Origin: Macrocystis pyrifera
Taxonomy: Eukaryota > Sar > Phaeophyceae > Laminariales > Laminariaceae
Assembly: GCA_031763025.1 (NCBI GenBank)
Contig: JASSKH010000020.1
Span: 10,352,528-10,416,527 of the forward strand
DNA: 64,000 bases
Direction: 5' to 3'
The translations under genes and the position numbers were made by a program. Below the pieces are notes generated by a model. That model searched no databases. It was not told the DNA's origin and saw only the letters and a program-made list of their open reading frames with translations. This document shows, one piece after another, positions 33,199-42,220 of this stretch (the stretch's first letter is position 1; each line of letters opens with the position of its first letter).

Positions 33199-34032
33199 AT
33201 GTCGGAAGGCAGCGATCTCCCCGTAGAAACCGCGGCACAAACCGCAAGCACAACAATAGGCCAATCTTTTTGCCCACTGCCAGCCGGGCGAGGGCGGAGC
33301 AGGACTCTTCCGGCATGGATGCAGCCAAGGATTCGTGACGCAACCCCCGTGCCAGGAGGGTTACAGCAACAAGCAGCAACCGGGGCGAGGCCGGGAACCG
33401 TTTGTTTTGGGCAGCGGGAGCCAGGCGTATCGACTATTAATAGTACAGTACCTGGGACAGCGGCACAACCCGCAAGTGCAACAACAGCTTTATCTTTGTA
33501 TCCACTGCCAGTCGGACGAGGGCGGAGCAGGACTCTTCCGGCATGGATGAAGCCAAGGATCCTTGACACAACCCCCGTACCGGGAGGGTTGCAGCAACAA
33601 GAATCAACCGGGGCGGGGCAGGAAACCGAGTGTATCGGACAGCGGGAGACAGGCGGATCGACGAGTGCAGTGTCTGCGATGACTGCACAACCCGCAGGTG
33701 CAACAACAGCCCTATCGTTTTGCCCACTACCAGCCGGACGAGGGCGGGGCAAGACTCTCCCGGCATGGATGCAGCCAAGGATCCTTGTCGCGACCCCAGT
33801 GCCGAGAAGGGCGGGGCCGGAAACCGACTGTTTTGGGCAGCGAGAGACAGGCGTATCGACTAGTGCAGTACCTGCGATGGCCCCACTGTCGGTAGGGGGC
33901 GAACAAGCGAGCGAGGTGCAGCAAGAGGGGGGTCAGGCACTTGCAGTAGACAGGAGGTGTCTAGTAGATGTTACGCCACCGGTAGGGCGTGCGAGGCGTG
34001 CGAGCCCCCAGACGGGAGGTCCAGCCCGATAG
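33199..34032 (+). CDS. N-terminal repeat protein of the non-LTR element
   Basis: The frame is open from 33145; the first ATG is at 33199. Three units of about 75 residues begin at 33286, 33514 and 33736, each with a GRGRSRTLPAWMQPRI-like motif, then ATPVPGGLQQQ, then a CFGQRE.GVST block. GRGR-LPAWM motifs also occur in PQBP1-like splicing proteins; homology is not claimed. The product is low in hydrophobic residues and probably disordered. The stop at 34030-34032 falls where the overlapping frame (33957-34928) takes up the same GGLQQQ pattern, so a frame change around 34005-34030 is likely. Confidence 0.55.
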   Translation: MSEGSDLPVETAAQTASTTIGQSFCPLPAGRGRSRTLPAWMQPRIRDATPVPGGLQQQAATGARPGTVCFGQREPGVSTINSTVPGTAAQPASATTALSLYPLPVGRGRSRTLPAWMKPRILDTTPVPGGLQQQESTGAGQETECIGQRETGGSTSAVSAMTAQPAGATTALSFCPLPAGRGRGKTLPAWMQPRILVATPVPRRAGPETDCFGQRETGVSTSAVPAMAPLSVGGEQASEVQQEGGQALAVDRRCLVDVTPPVGRARRASPQTGGPAR

Positions 34033-34928
34033 GGGGGCTGCAACAGCAGGGATTGAATGGGGAGCAGCAAGGTGAGGGTCTGCCGTCGACGACAGCCACA
34101 ATGCGCTTAGCAGTGACCCCGCCGCAGGAGGAACGCGGACGAAGCATTAATACCCCGGTAAGGACGAGTGCGGGGAGGAGACCAGCCCCTACATTGGGAG
34201 GCCTCCAACAGCAGGCGTCGCAAAGGCCAGTGCCGAGGAGGGGTAGGACCGAACCACTTTTGCAATCTGTCTTCCAGGTCCAGCGGGATAGGGCATCATC
34301 AGGCGATCGGCCTTCACCGCGCCCACAGGCGCCTTCGACGCACAGATCGCCATCGCCTTCGGGAAGAAGAATCATCACCACTCTGCCCCCACCTCAGGCG
34401 GGACTCTTAGGACGCCGGCAACGATCTACCTCCCCTCTGTCAGGGAGGACGGCACGCACGCGTCAACGACCTCCGGTTACCTTTGCCGATGATACTCAAT
34501 ACCGAACGGCGTTGGCGCATCGAGAGGGGGCGCAAGACGCCCGAGCTAACCGTTCACGGTCGATCCCGACGATAGGGAGAAACGTCAACCCTTTACCCCA
34601 CATCATCGGGATCCGGCGAGTTAAGACAGCATCAGGGGATCGTCCCTCGCCCCGACCAAGTTCACTGGCCAAGGCACCGTCCCCCGTCTCCTTCTGGGGG
34701 GAGCATCACAACCTCTCCACCCTCGATCCGGCCGGGGATCCTGGGGCACCGGCGACGAGCTACCTCCCTTCCAACAGAGGAGTCGATGCGCCTGCACCAG
34801 CGATTTCGGTTTACGTCTACCGAGAATACCCGGAGCCAGCAGGCGTTGGTGCCTCGCAGAGCACCAACCGTCCAGGCCCATCGCCCGCAGCCATCAGTGA
34901 CTCTCTCGGAACTAATAGCCAGTGCTAG
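33957..34928 (+). CDS. Pro/Arg/Ser-rich segment of the non-LTR element
   Basis: Continues the GGLQQQ pattern of the preceding frame (at about 34035 and 34198). It also contains two related stretches, ASSGDRPSPRPQAPSTHRSP and ASGDRPSPRPSSLAKAPSP, so it is internally duplicated. No folded domain is recognised. It is unlikely to have its own start. Confidence 0.45.
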   Translation: MSSRCYATGRACEACEPPDGRSSPIGGLQQQGLNGEQQGEGLPSTTATMRLAVTPPQEERGRSINTPVRTSAGRRPAPTLGGLQQQASQRPVPRRGRTEPLLQSVFQVQRDRASSGDRPSPRPQAPSTHRSPSPSGRRIITTLPPPQAGLLGRRQRSTSPLSGRTARTRQRPPVTFADDTQYRTALAHREGAQDARANRSRSIPTIGRNVNPLPHIIGIRRVKTASGDRPSPRPSSLAKAPSPVSFWGEHHNLSTLDPAGDPGAPATSYLPSNRGVDAPAPAISVYVYREYPEPAGVGASQSTNRPGPSPAAISDSLGTNSQC

Positions 34929-36477
34929 AGCGTGGAGTACTAGAACAGATAGGAGGGAGGGTGGTTCTCGGTTGATAGCAGGCTCTCAGGCCGCAAACAG
35001 CCTCTGTGGACACCTCGGGTCGCCGAACACTGCTCCATGCGCAGGGAGGGGAACCACACGACGACAGAGCCCTTCGCCAATGGATGAGGAAAGAAGATGC
35101 GCCCCTATCTCGCCACACGGTACACTTCCCGCTGGTGGCGGCGCTCAAAGTCGGATAAGGCCTCCTAGCCCACTACCGCCGAGTGCGACACCGGGTTTCC
35201 GGGACTTGAACACGAGGTTGCAAGACGCTTGCCTTGCAGCGAGGAGCTTTGTTCGGAGGGGGCCCACATCTACGAGGGGTCACAACAGAGCCGGCGGAGC
35301 TCCAAGTCGTATAAGATCCACTAGCCCACTACCACCGGGTGCGTTACCGGGCTCCCGTGATTTGAACACGAGGTCCCAAGACGCTCGTCTTACAGCGGGG
35401 AGCTTTGTTCGGAGGGGGTCCACAACTACGAGGGGTCACATTAGGGGAGGTGGCGCTCAAAGCTGGATAAGGTCCTCTAACCCACTACCGCCGGGGGCGA
35501 AACCAGGCACCCGGGATTTGAACCCGAGGTCTCACGACGCTCGTATTGCAGCGGGGAGTTCTGTTCGGAGAGGGCCCTCAACTACGAGGGGTCACAATAG
35601 GGGAAGAGCAGCCCTCAACGTCGTTGCAACTCCTACGAAGGTAGGGCTTCTTCCCCCGATGACGCTGGGGGCGACACCGGGCTCTCAGAACCCAAGAGTG
35701 GTCTGCCTTCTCCCCCGTTCGAGAGTAAGGAGTGGTCAGCAACGCCAAAGGCCCAGCGACCCAATGGATGTTGAACACGTTCCGGAGGAGGCACCCCAGG
35801 GGGGAAATGAGAGCATTACGGCGAGAGCTAGTTTGGGAGTGAGAGTAGGTGGGCCAACGTCGACGGGGAACAGGAGGGCAAACGGTGGACTCGGGAGCTT
35901 CGCCCAGCCGGGGAGTTTGAGGGGATCCACGTCGGAGAGGCACCAACAGGGGTACTTGTCGCCCCGGGTCAGCAATGGTGCCCACAACAGGATAAGACCT
36001 TCTGTGCAGATGGCACCGGATGCGGCATCGGGCTATCTGGAATCGAGCCCTGAGTCGCAGGATGCACGTCGTGGAGCGAGAAGCCTAGCCCGGAGGGGAC
36101 TTTGGAGGAGGGACACGCCCGCAAGGAGTCAGCAGGGGTACCGTGCACTTCCCGTCGCGGATGTCGTTCGAAGTGGGGTGAGGTCTTCTCCCTCATTACC
36201 GCCGGGTGCCGAACCGGATTCCCGGGACCTAGACCCGATGTCTCAAGACGTTCGTGTTGCTGCTGGGAGCCTTGTCCGGAGGGGAGGCTTGGGCGGACTC
36301 ACACCTCTGAGGAGCCAGCTGGGGTGCGGGGCAGCTCTCATCGATGGCGGAGCTCGCACTAGGGTAGGGGTTCCTTCTCCGCTACCAATGGGGGCGGCAC
36401 AGGGCTCTCAAGACCCAAGAGCGGTCGCCCCCACCCCCCGTTCAGGAGGAGACGCCGCACGAGGACGATGCGCCTAG
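34786..36477 (+). CDS. tandem-repeat segment (about 51-residue units) of the non-LTR element
   Basis: Units of about 152 bp start near 35145, 35298 and 35453, with more degenerate ones later (for example 35980, 36165, 36350). Each unit reads RIR..SPLPPGA.PG.RDLN, then RSQDARL.AGSFVRRG, then TTRGH. The region is basic and Pro/Arg-rich, with no folded domain. It overlaps the previous frame, so a frame change lies around 34790-34925. Confidence 0.5.
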   Translation: MRLHQRFRFTSTENTRSQQALVPRRAPTVQAHRPQPSVTLSELIASARAWSTRTDRREGGSRLIAGSQAANSLCGHLGSPNTAPCAGRGTTRRQSPSPMDEERRCAPISPHGTLPAGGGAQSRIRPPSPLPPSATPGFRDLNTRLQDACLAARSFVRRGPTSTRGHNRAGGAPSRIRSTSPLPPGALPGSRDLNTRSQDARLTAGSFVRRGSTTTRGHIRGGGAQSWIRSSNPLPPGAKPGTRDLNPRSHDARIAAGSSVRRGPSTTRGHNRGRAALNVVATPTKVGLLPPMTLGATPGSQNPRVVCLLPRSRVRSGQQRQRPSDPMDVEHVPEEAPQGGNESITARASLGVRVGGPTSTGNRRANGGLGSFAQPGSLRGSTSERHQQGYLSPRVSNGAHNRIRPSVQMAPDAASGYLESSPESQDARRGARSLARRGLWRRDTPARSQQGYRALPVADVVRSGVRSSPSLPPGAEPDSRDLDPMSQDVRVAAGSLVRRGGLGGLTPLRSQLGCGAALIDGGARTRVGVPSPLPMGAAQGSQDPRAVAPTPRSGGDAARGRCA

Positions 36478-36499
36478 CACGGAGAGAGATAGGGTAGAA

Positions 36500-36871
36500 G
36501 TGAGAGGGGGCCTCCATCGCACCAATAGATGTACCACGTTCGGAAGAGGTCCCAACGGGGCGGTGGCGCAACTCGGACCGTCCACAAGGGCGGTAATATC
36601 AATAGACGAACGGCGGCGGGCAACGAGCAGGGTACCTATAGAGGACCTTATATCCACCAGGACAAGGGCACGTACCCGGATAGCCGCTAGGGCCGTCGCA
36701 AGATCATCGGAGCAGGAAGAAAGACGCCAACCTCCCACCGAGCCGCTCCACGGATCCTCCCGTCCGCAGCCAACAACGACGCAGTCTTCGTCATCGATAA
36801 CACTTTTGGAGACGGCACCATCCTCGCCGGAACAATCTCCGGATACACCCCGTTCAGCACAGCGGGCGTGA
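36500..36871 (+). CDS. linker segment of the non-LTR element
   Basis: 123 open codons rich in Arg, Ser, Pro and Thr, with TRARTRIAARAVARSSEQEE. It has no recognised domain and is placed here because it fills the gap between neighbouring frames on the same strand. Confidence 0.3.
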   Translation: MRGGLHRTNRCTTFGRGPNGAVAQLGPSTRAVISIDERRRATSRVPIEDLISTRTRARTRIAARAVARSSEQEERRQPPTEPLHGSSRPQPTTTQSSSSITLLETAPSSPEQSPDTPRSAQRA

Positions 36872-36913
36872 GAAACTACGCAATCACCGACGGCAACGGG
36901 TGCGGGGACTCCC

Positions 36914-38221
36914 TTGACGAGCCCCCTTCCGCTTGGAGTACCCGCCATGGAATGTTCGCCACCGTCGCCACGACCCCCGCCACGGCGGCTACCGACAACT
37001 ACCCGTCCCTCGACAGGCGCACCACTTTTGACGCCGGACGTGATCCTTGCGCGCGAATCGTCAACACAGTCAGCGGCTAGAATGGCGCAGTTGGCGCCAC
37101 CAAGTTCATTACAACAGACGTGCGCATCGACACAGGATGGAGGAAGTTCGGAGCCCGCGCTGACGTCCGAACCACCGCCATCTCTACCACGGCCACCATT
37201 GCAGACGCCAGAAGAGAGAGGGCAGCCCCAGCAGGAGACCTCGGAAGACTGCTGCGTATGCTACGAGGCATTGGTGGCCCCGATGGTATATCTAGGGAAC
37301 CGCTCTCACCGGCTGCATCTACCGTGCTACGCCACACTTCGTGTTCGGGCAGGGGCCGACCTGCGCTGCCCGACGTGTCGGGCGACCGTAACAATTGGTG
37401 AAGCCGACGGGATGGCGTTCCGTCAGCACAGCGACGAGATCATAGCAGAGGCCCTAGCGATCGCGCGGCAGGAGATGCCGGCCGAGAGGGGAAGAGGGGC
37501 ATCCACAAGGATCACAGGGGGCGAGAGGGGCGAACGATTGTTATGTAGTATCTGCCATGGACTGGTTGAGGAGACTGAACGCGTACAGGTGTCCTGCTCG
37601 TGCGACGCGCATCGCCGCTGCGCTCTAGGCTTTTGCGAGAACGCAATCTCTCGAGCCAGATTCATCGGCGAAGCACGGTTAGTCACGTGCCCGAACCCCG
37701 CCCTACACGACGTTCAACAAGAGGTGGACCTACACCCCCTCTTGCAACATATTCGTACCATTGGCAGGTCGGCGGACACACAGGACGAACGCGATTAAGT
37801 GAACAGGGTCACCGTTGCCGAGAACCGCCTTCGGGGCAGGACCCACATTGTGCCCGAAAGGGTGGATCGGACACTGAATGCCACAGCGCGAGACGAGGAG
37901 AACCTCTCTTGGGACTGGCGTAGCACGATTCCACAACCGTATGCGCTATGTGGAGTCTGCGATAGGAATATGGAAGACGACGAGAGGTTCTCTTTCTCCG
38001 GTTGGCTCGTCCACAGGAGATGCGCCGTTGAAAGCGTAGAGGGGGCAGACAATAGGGGAGACGACCGGTTTGGGGTGGCCATTCGGGAAGGGACAGGACC
38101 GTCGCGGCGGAGAACGTTACTCCTCGCGGAAATTCTGCCGAGGATCCCTCTGAGGTACGACCGCGCTTCCGACCGGGGAGCCTATCAACAGGTCAGTTGG
38201 AAATCCTATGGCGATCGGTGA
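36914..38221 (+). CDS. RING-like zinc modules 1-3 of the non-LTR element
   Basis: Module 1 (37249-37395): CCVCYEALVAPMV, then H-rich SHRLHLPCYATL, then LRCPTCRATV, a good RING pattern (C-x2-C, H, H/C, C-x2-C). Module 2 (37540-37700): LLCSICHGLVEETE, then CSCDAHRRCALGFC. Module 3 (37942-38040): LCGVCDRNMEDDERF, then WLVHRRC. RING folds usually recruit ubiquitin-conjugating enzymes, but in an ORF1 protein they may simply bind nucleic acid. A TAA at 37796-37798 interrupts the frame, which continues open on the other side to 38221. Confidence 0.6.
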
Positions 38222-38229
38222 ATTCGGGT

Positions 38230-38643
38230 ATGAAAGAGGCCACAAGCCGGGACGAAAGCCGCCAACAAGCGCAAGGAGGGAGGTCAGATGACGTCGAAAC
38301 ATCGTGCACCTATTGCGGCCAGGTTCTAGATGACTCTGCTGGAGAGTCGGGGGGCAGCCACGTGCGAATACCTATCCCGTGCGTCCACGGAGGGTTTTTG
38401 CATGCACCCTGCATGCTGGACCGGGCAGATCACATCGCGAGAGGACATGCCGACCCGAGGTCCTGCGTAGTGTGCCAGTCTGCGTGGCCGGAGGGGGGCA
38501 GGCCTCCCCACCCGGCGGAACTTACCAGAGGGCTGCCCATGTCCGAGCAGGGGGGGAGGTGGGCGGCGGTGAGTAGTGCCCTGCAGTTCGCCGCCCTCCT
38601 CGAGCGGGGGGTAACCTCGGCGCGGAGTCAGACAGTTACGTGA
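38230..38643 (+). CDS. RING-like module 4 (first copy of the duplicated unit)
   Basis: An ATG at 38230 follows the previous stop by 8 bases. Coding reads CTYCGQVLDD, then IPIPCVHGGFLHAPCMLDRA, then CVVCQSAWP, a RING-H2-like set at 38304-38493, followed by HPAELTRGLP. The stop at 38641 overlaps the next frame. In the second copy of the unit this junction is read through (SYV.TTG), so a one-base change around 38608-38640 probably separates the two frames. Confidence 0.55.
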   Translation: MKEATSRDESRQQAQGGRSDDVETSCTYCGQVLDDSAGESGGSHVRIPIPCVHGGFLHAPCMLDRADHIARGHADPRSCVVCQSAWPEGGRPPHPAELTRGLPMSEQGGRWAAVSSALQFAALLERGVTSARSQTVT

Positions 38644-39347
38644 CGACTGGGGTTCACAACACGTTCGAGCACATGGTGAGTGCCGTGGGGAGGAGCCCAA
38701 CCTCTTGGTTTGTGCTGTGCTCCCTATTCTGCGATGCGCTGGATCTACCGCAACAAGCTTACCTCGATTTCCCCCGCACGAGGGAATGGGAAGAGGCGGC
38801 CACCCACTATCAGACGCTGTTCGCAGCGCACGGCATCCGACCCCAGGACATATTACTCCAACTCCCTAACCGGAGGCTCTACATTGGACCTCATGTCCAA
38901 GAGTATTTGGCGGGCCTTGACGCCGAATGGGAGGAACGATTGACGAGGTGGACCCTCGGTGTCCAAAGGTCGCTGGAGGCAGGTGACGCACTGCCTCCTT
39001 TCCCGACGGCGGTGGCGGCCCCACCGGAGCGAGTGGACTTAGCGCAGGGAGACAACCGGTTAGCAAGGCGGCAGCCTGAAGAGAGAGGTGCCGCTCTAGG
39101 TTCAACAGAGAGTCGTGAGACCACAAGGGACACCGCGCTAGCAGGCCTATGTATCTATTGTGGTGAGGACATACAAAAACTCAGACAGGAGTCCAGAGGT
39201 CGACCATCTGTGGGACAACCATCACTTGTGACCATGACAACAGACAGTTGGTACACGCCGGCTGCATGCTGGATCGTGCGGAACGCCTCGCATGTGGACA
39301 CACAGACCCGCAGCCATGCGTCGAGTGTGGCTCTGAATGGCCGATAA
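38640..39347 (+). CDS. helical domain, first copy, and start of RING-like module 5
   Basis: Open frame with TFEHMVSAVGRSPTSWFVLC, AYLDFPRTREWEEAATHYQ, LPNRRLYIGPHVQEYLAGLD and EERLTRWTLGV, then EAGDALPPFPTAV. It looks alpha-helical and folded and is repeated at 39510-39855. At about 39150 CIYCGEDIQKL opens module 5, whose remainder is in another frame. Confidence 0.55.
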   Translation: MTTGVHNTFEHMVSAVGRSPTSWFVLCSLFCDALDLPQQAYLDFPRTREWEEAATHYQTLFAAHGIRPQDILLQLPNRRLYIGPHVQEYLAGLDAEWEERLTRWTLGVQRSLEAGDALPPFPTAVAAPPERVDLAQGDNRLARRQPEERGAALGSTESRETTRDTALAGLCIYCGEDIQKLRQESRGRPSVGQPSLVTMTTDSWYTPAACWIVRNASHVDTQTRSHASSVALNGR

Positions 39348-41050
39348 GAACCCGACCTCCCCATCCGGCAGAGTTAACTGAGGATCTTCCCAGACCCCGG
39401 CCGGGGGGAAGGTGGCCGGCAGTAGGAGGTACCCTGCAGTTCGCCGAACTTCTTGAGGAGGAGGGCACCCATCTGGTACCGGCCAGTTATGTGACGACTG
39501 GTCATCACCCCACGTTCGAGCACATGGTGAGGACCCATGGAAGGAGCCCAACCTCTTCGTTCCTGCTGTGCTCCCTGTTCAGCGATGCCCTGGGCATGCC
39601 TCGAGCGGCGTACCTCGATTTCCCTCGCACGAGGGAATGGAAAGCGGCCACCGCCGACTACCGTGAGCGTTTTGCCGCGCACGCCATCCGACCACGGGAT
39701 ATCATGCTCCGACTCTCAAACCGGAGGATCTACATCTCACCACACGTCCAGCAGTTTCTGGCAGGCCTCCACGCCGAATGGGAGGAACGCCTGACTAGGT
39801 GGACCCTCGGGGTACGAAGTGCATTGGAGGCAGGTGACGTGGTGCCTCCTTTTCCGACGACAGTGGCAGACACGCAAGGACGGACGGGCCAGGCGCTGGA
39901 GAGCGAGCCATTAACAGGGGGGCATAACGATCAGGGTGGCAATGCTGGAAATGCCATAGAAAATCGTCAGGCCGCGGGAAACAGCGACGCTACGTCAGCG
40001 GGACAAGTGGGAACCCCCTGGACAACATCCAGCCTAGCCCTGACCAGGTGCACTCTCGGGGTACTAAACGTGCGGGAAGCAGGTGATGCGCTACCTCCTC
40101 TTCCGACGGCAGAGTGGACCCCCGGGGCCCCAAACGCGTTGGGGGTAGGGGACGATTTTAATCCTTTTCCGACGGCGGCGGTGTCCCCAACGGAGGAAAC
40201 GGTCCCGACGGCGGAAAGCGGTCCGCAAACTAGGGGGCAGGTGGAGCAGGGAGGCGCCGCTAGGAGTGCCATAGAAAGCCGCCACACCGAGGGGGGTAGG
40301 GATGCCGCGCTAGCGGGACAAGTGGAGATCCCTCAGGCAAGGCCCAGTACCGCCTCTGCAACATTTGCGGAGGCAACGTCTCCTAGATCAGCTGGAAGCG
40401 CATCGCCCTCGCTCGAGGGCGGCCAAGGTGGAATGGGGGCAAACTTTGGAGGTTCCAGTCCAAGTGCTGCGCGGCCTCTGCCTCCGGCGGCAGAAACGAC
40501 ACCGCTGGGAGGAGAAGCTCTGGCGTCGGAGGGCGACTCGCGGACAAGGGGTCAGGTAGATCAGGGAAATGCTGCTGTAGTAGGCATGGAAAACCTTCAA
40601 ACATCCAGAGACAGGGATGTCACGCCATCGGGACGCTTGAGGGTGCCCATGACACCATCCAGCGCCACCCCAGCAACACCTGGAGATACTTCCTCTGAAC
40701 CTGGTAGCGTAGCCAGCGAGGGGGTTGGCACAAGAGGCGGACGGGGCCGACCGCGGGGGTTTGGGAGGGGGTCACGAGCGAGAAGCACAGGGAGAGGGGC
40801 CGTCACGAACCGGGAAAGAATCCCTCGACCCGGCGGCAGTAAGCCGCCCTCGGCCCCTGAACCGAGAGGAGGCAGCGAGTCGCCCTCGACTCCTGGATCG
40901 AGAGGGGGCAGCGAGCTTCGTTCGGATCCTGGATCGAGAGGGGGCGGTGGTGAAGAGAGAGAACTCCCCAGGGAAGGAGAAGGTAGCGAGGGGGGAGGAT
41001 CAGCATCGGGGAGCGTAGGGCGACTCCGTGCATTCATTGGCGTCAGTTAA
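39248..41050 (+). CDS. RING-like module 5, second helical domain, and Gly/Pro-rich linker
   Basis: Opens with LVHAGCMLDRAERLACGHTD and CVECGSEWP (end of module 5), then the second helical unit (TFEHMVRTHGRSPTSSFLLC, AYLDFPRTREWKAATADYR, EERLTRWTLGV). After 39900 come low-complexity blocks: diverged repeats of LTR.TLGV..EAGD.LPPLPT at about 40045-40185, and three 14-residue units of the PGSRGGSE type at about 40830-40950. The stop at 41048 is 9 bases before the ATG of the next frame. The same sequence, inverted, is at 62665-64000. Confidence 0.6.
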   Translation: MVHAGCMLDRAERLACGHTDPQPCVECGSEWPIRTRPPHPAELTEDLPRPRPGGRWPAVGGTLQFAELLEEEGTHLVPASYVTTGHHPTFEHMVRTHGRSPTSSFLLCSLFSDALGMPRAAYLDFPRTREWKAATADYRERFAAHAIRPRDIMLRLSNRRIYISPHVQQFLAGLHAEWEERLTRWTLGVRSALEAGDVVPPFPTTVADTQGRTGQALESEPLTGGHNDQGGNAGNAIENRQAAGNSDATSAGQVGTPWTTSSLALTRCTLGVLNVREAGDALPPLPTAEWTPGAPNALGVGDDFNPFPTAAVSPTEETVPTAESGPQTRGQVEQGGAARSAIESRHTEGGRDAALAGQVEIPQARPSTASATFAEATSPRSAGSASPSLEGGQGGMGANFGGSSPSAARPLPPAAETTPLGGEALASEGDSRTRGQVDQGNAAVVGMENLQTSRDRDVTPSGRLRVPMTPSSATPATPGDTSSEPGSVASEGVGTRGGRGRPRGFGRGSRARSTGRGAVTNRERIPRPGGSKPPSAPEPRGGSESPSTPGSRGGSELRSDPGSRGGGGEERELPREGEGSEGGGSASGSVGRLRAFIGVS

Positions 41051-41059
41051 GACGGCGTG

Positions 41060-42220
41060 ATGCGCGGGGGATGCCGATCGGCAATCGCTCGGGGGCACCG
41101 AGTGGTAGGGCTGCCGTGTGGAAACCAGCACGTTATGCACGCGCGGTGTGTGGTGGAAGCTATCCGAAGGAGTGGGTCACACGCACAACTCATTTGCGCT
41201 ACACGAGGGTGCATGGCCCGCCATGGGAGACGGGAATCACTGGAGGCAGCAGTTCAGGCTGATCCTGGACTCCGTGTTACGGTCGCAGGACTTGAAGGAA
41301 GGCAGGACAACAACTACGATGAACAGAGGGAAGAGCTTTGCTACCCGTGGGACCAGGATTCGTTAGGCATAGCAGGGCCACTAGATGATGTTTCTCTTGA
41401 ACAGCTCCAACAACGTTTCGTCACCGTGGTTAAGGTACAGCCGGGGCTAGCTACTGTCCACGCCAAGCTTCTCACCCACGTGCTTGGTCTCCTGAACCAC
41501 GCCCTCGGAGCGCATTGGCCAAACAGACACTCAGAGACGCCGAGGTCGCTCCTGAGGGCCATTAAGATGTGGTACATCGTGCCAGCACTGCTACACTCGC
41601 AGGACAGCCGCGTGGAGCGACGCGAGAGATTCGCGTCCGTCGAACGAGGTGACATCACGCTTATTCTCCCGTGGTTGATGGAGTACACCAGCCGAGCATC
41701 GACACGGCTCAGCGGCCCAACCTACGAAGCCACAGACGCGGCTAAGTACGAGAGAGCGTCGTCAGCCTGTCGCCACTCGGGCGGGGTGTCAGTAGCAGCA
41801 CGCTGTCTTCTCGCGGAAGCCCGAGCGCCCGGCAACGAGGTGACGTGGGAGCGGGTGAAAGCCAAATTCCCGGGGGAAGATCGTGCCTCCATCTCCAAGT
41901 CGGCAGCGGCCGCGGTGGCAGCAAGCTCCACGGAACCGAAGGAAGGAAGTGTTCCCAACTGGCGTCCAGAGCAAGAGTTGGATTCGCAGGTGGCCCTCGA
42001 CGTCATCAACTCACACAATGCGTTATCAGGCTCGGGGAGTGACGGCCTACGCTTCTCACACCTGCAGTCGGCTTCGGTCGCGAGAAGTTTGGAGCTAGCA
42101 GCGAGGCCTTTTGGAGGCGGATCTTCGACGACCCCGTTGCATTCCCGCCGGAATTCTGGCAGCTCTTCTTGCAGTCCAACCTCACTACCTTGGGGGAAAA
42201 ATGTCGCCCCGAATGTGTAG
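41060..42220 (+). CDS. RING-like module 6 and start of the reverse-transcriptase protein
   Basis: The ATG at 41060 follows the previous stop by 9 bases. Residues about 18-55 read VGLPCGNQHVMHARCVVEAI and LICATRGCM, a degenerate RING/RING-H2 pattern. A roughly 230-residue helical region follows, then the first RT block, SGSGSDGLRFSHLQS, at about 42030-42075. The frame then leaves the RT: the sequence FWRRIFDDPVAFPPEFW at about 42110-42165 is in the frame that continues at 42169. A frame change therefore lies near 42078, and the 42220 stop is not the natural end. Confidence 0.65.
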   Translation: MRGGCRSAIARGHRVVGLPCGNQHVMHARCVVEAIRRSGSHAQLICATRGCMARHGRRESLEAAVQADPGLRVTVAGLEGRQDNNYDEQREELCYPWDQDSLGIAGPLDDVSLEQLQQRFVTVVKVQPGLATVHAKLLTHVLGLLNHALGAHWPNRHSETPRSLLRAIKMWYIVPALLHSQDSRVERRERFASVERGDITLILPWLMEYTSRASTRLSGPTYEATDAAKYERASSACRHSGGVSVAARCLLAEARAPGNEVTWERVKAKFPGEDRASISKSAAAAVAASSTEPKEGSVPNWRPEQELDSQVALDVINSHNALSGSGSDGLRFSHLQSASVARSLELAARPFGGGSSTTPLHSRRNSGSSSCSPTSLPWGKNVAPNV

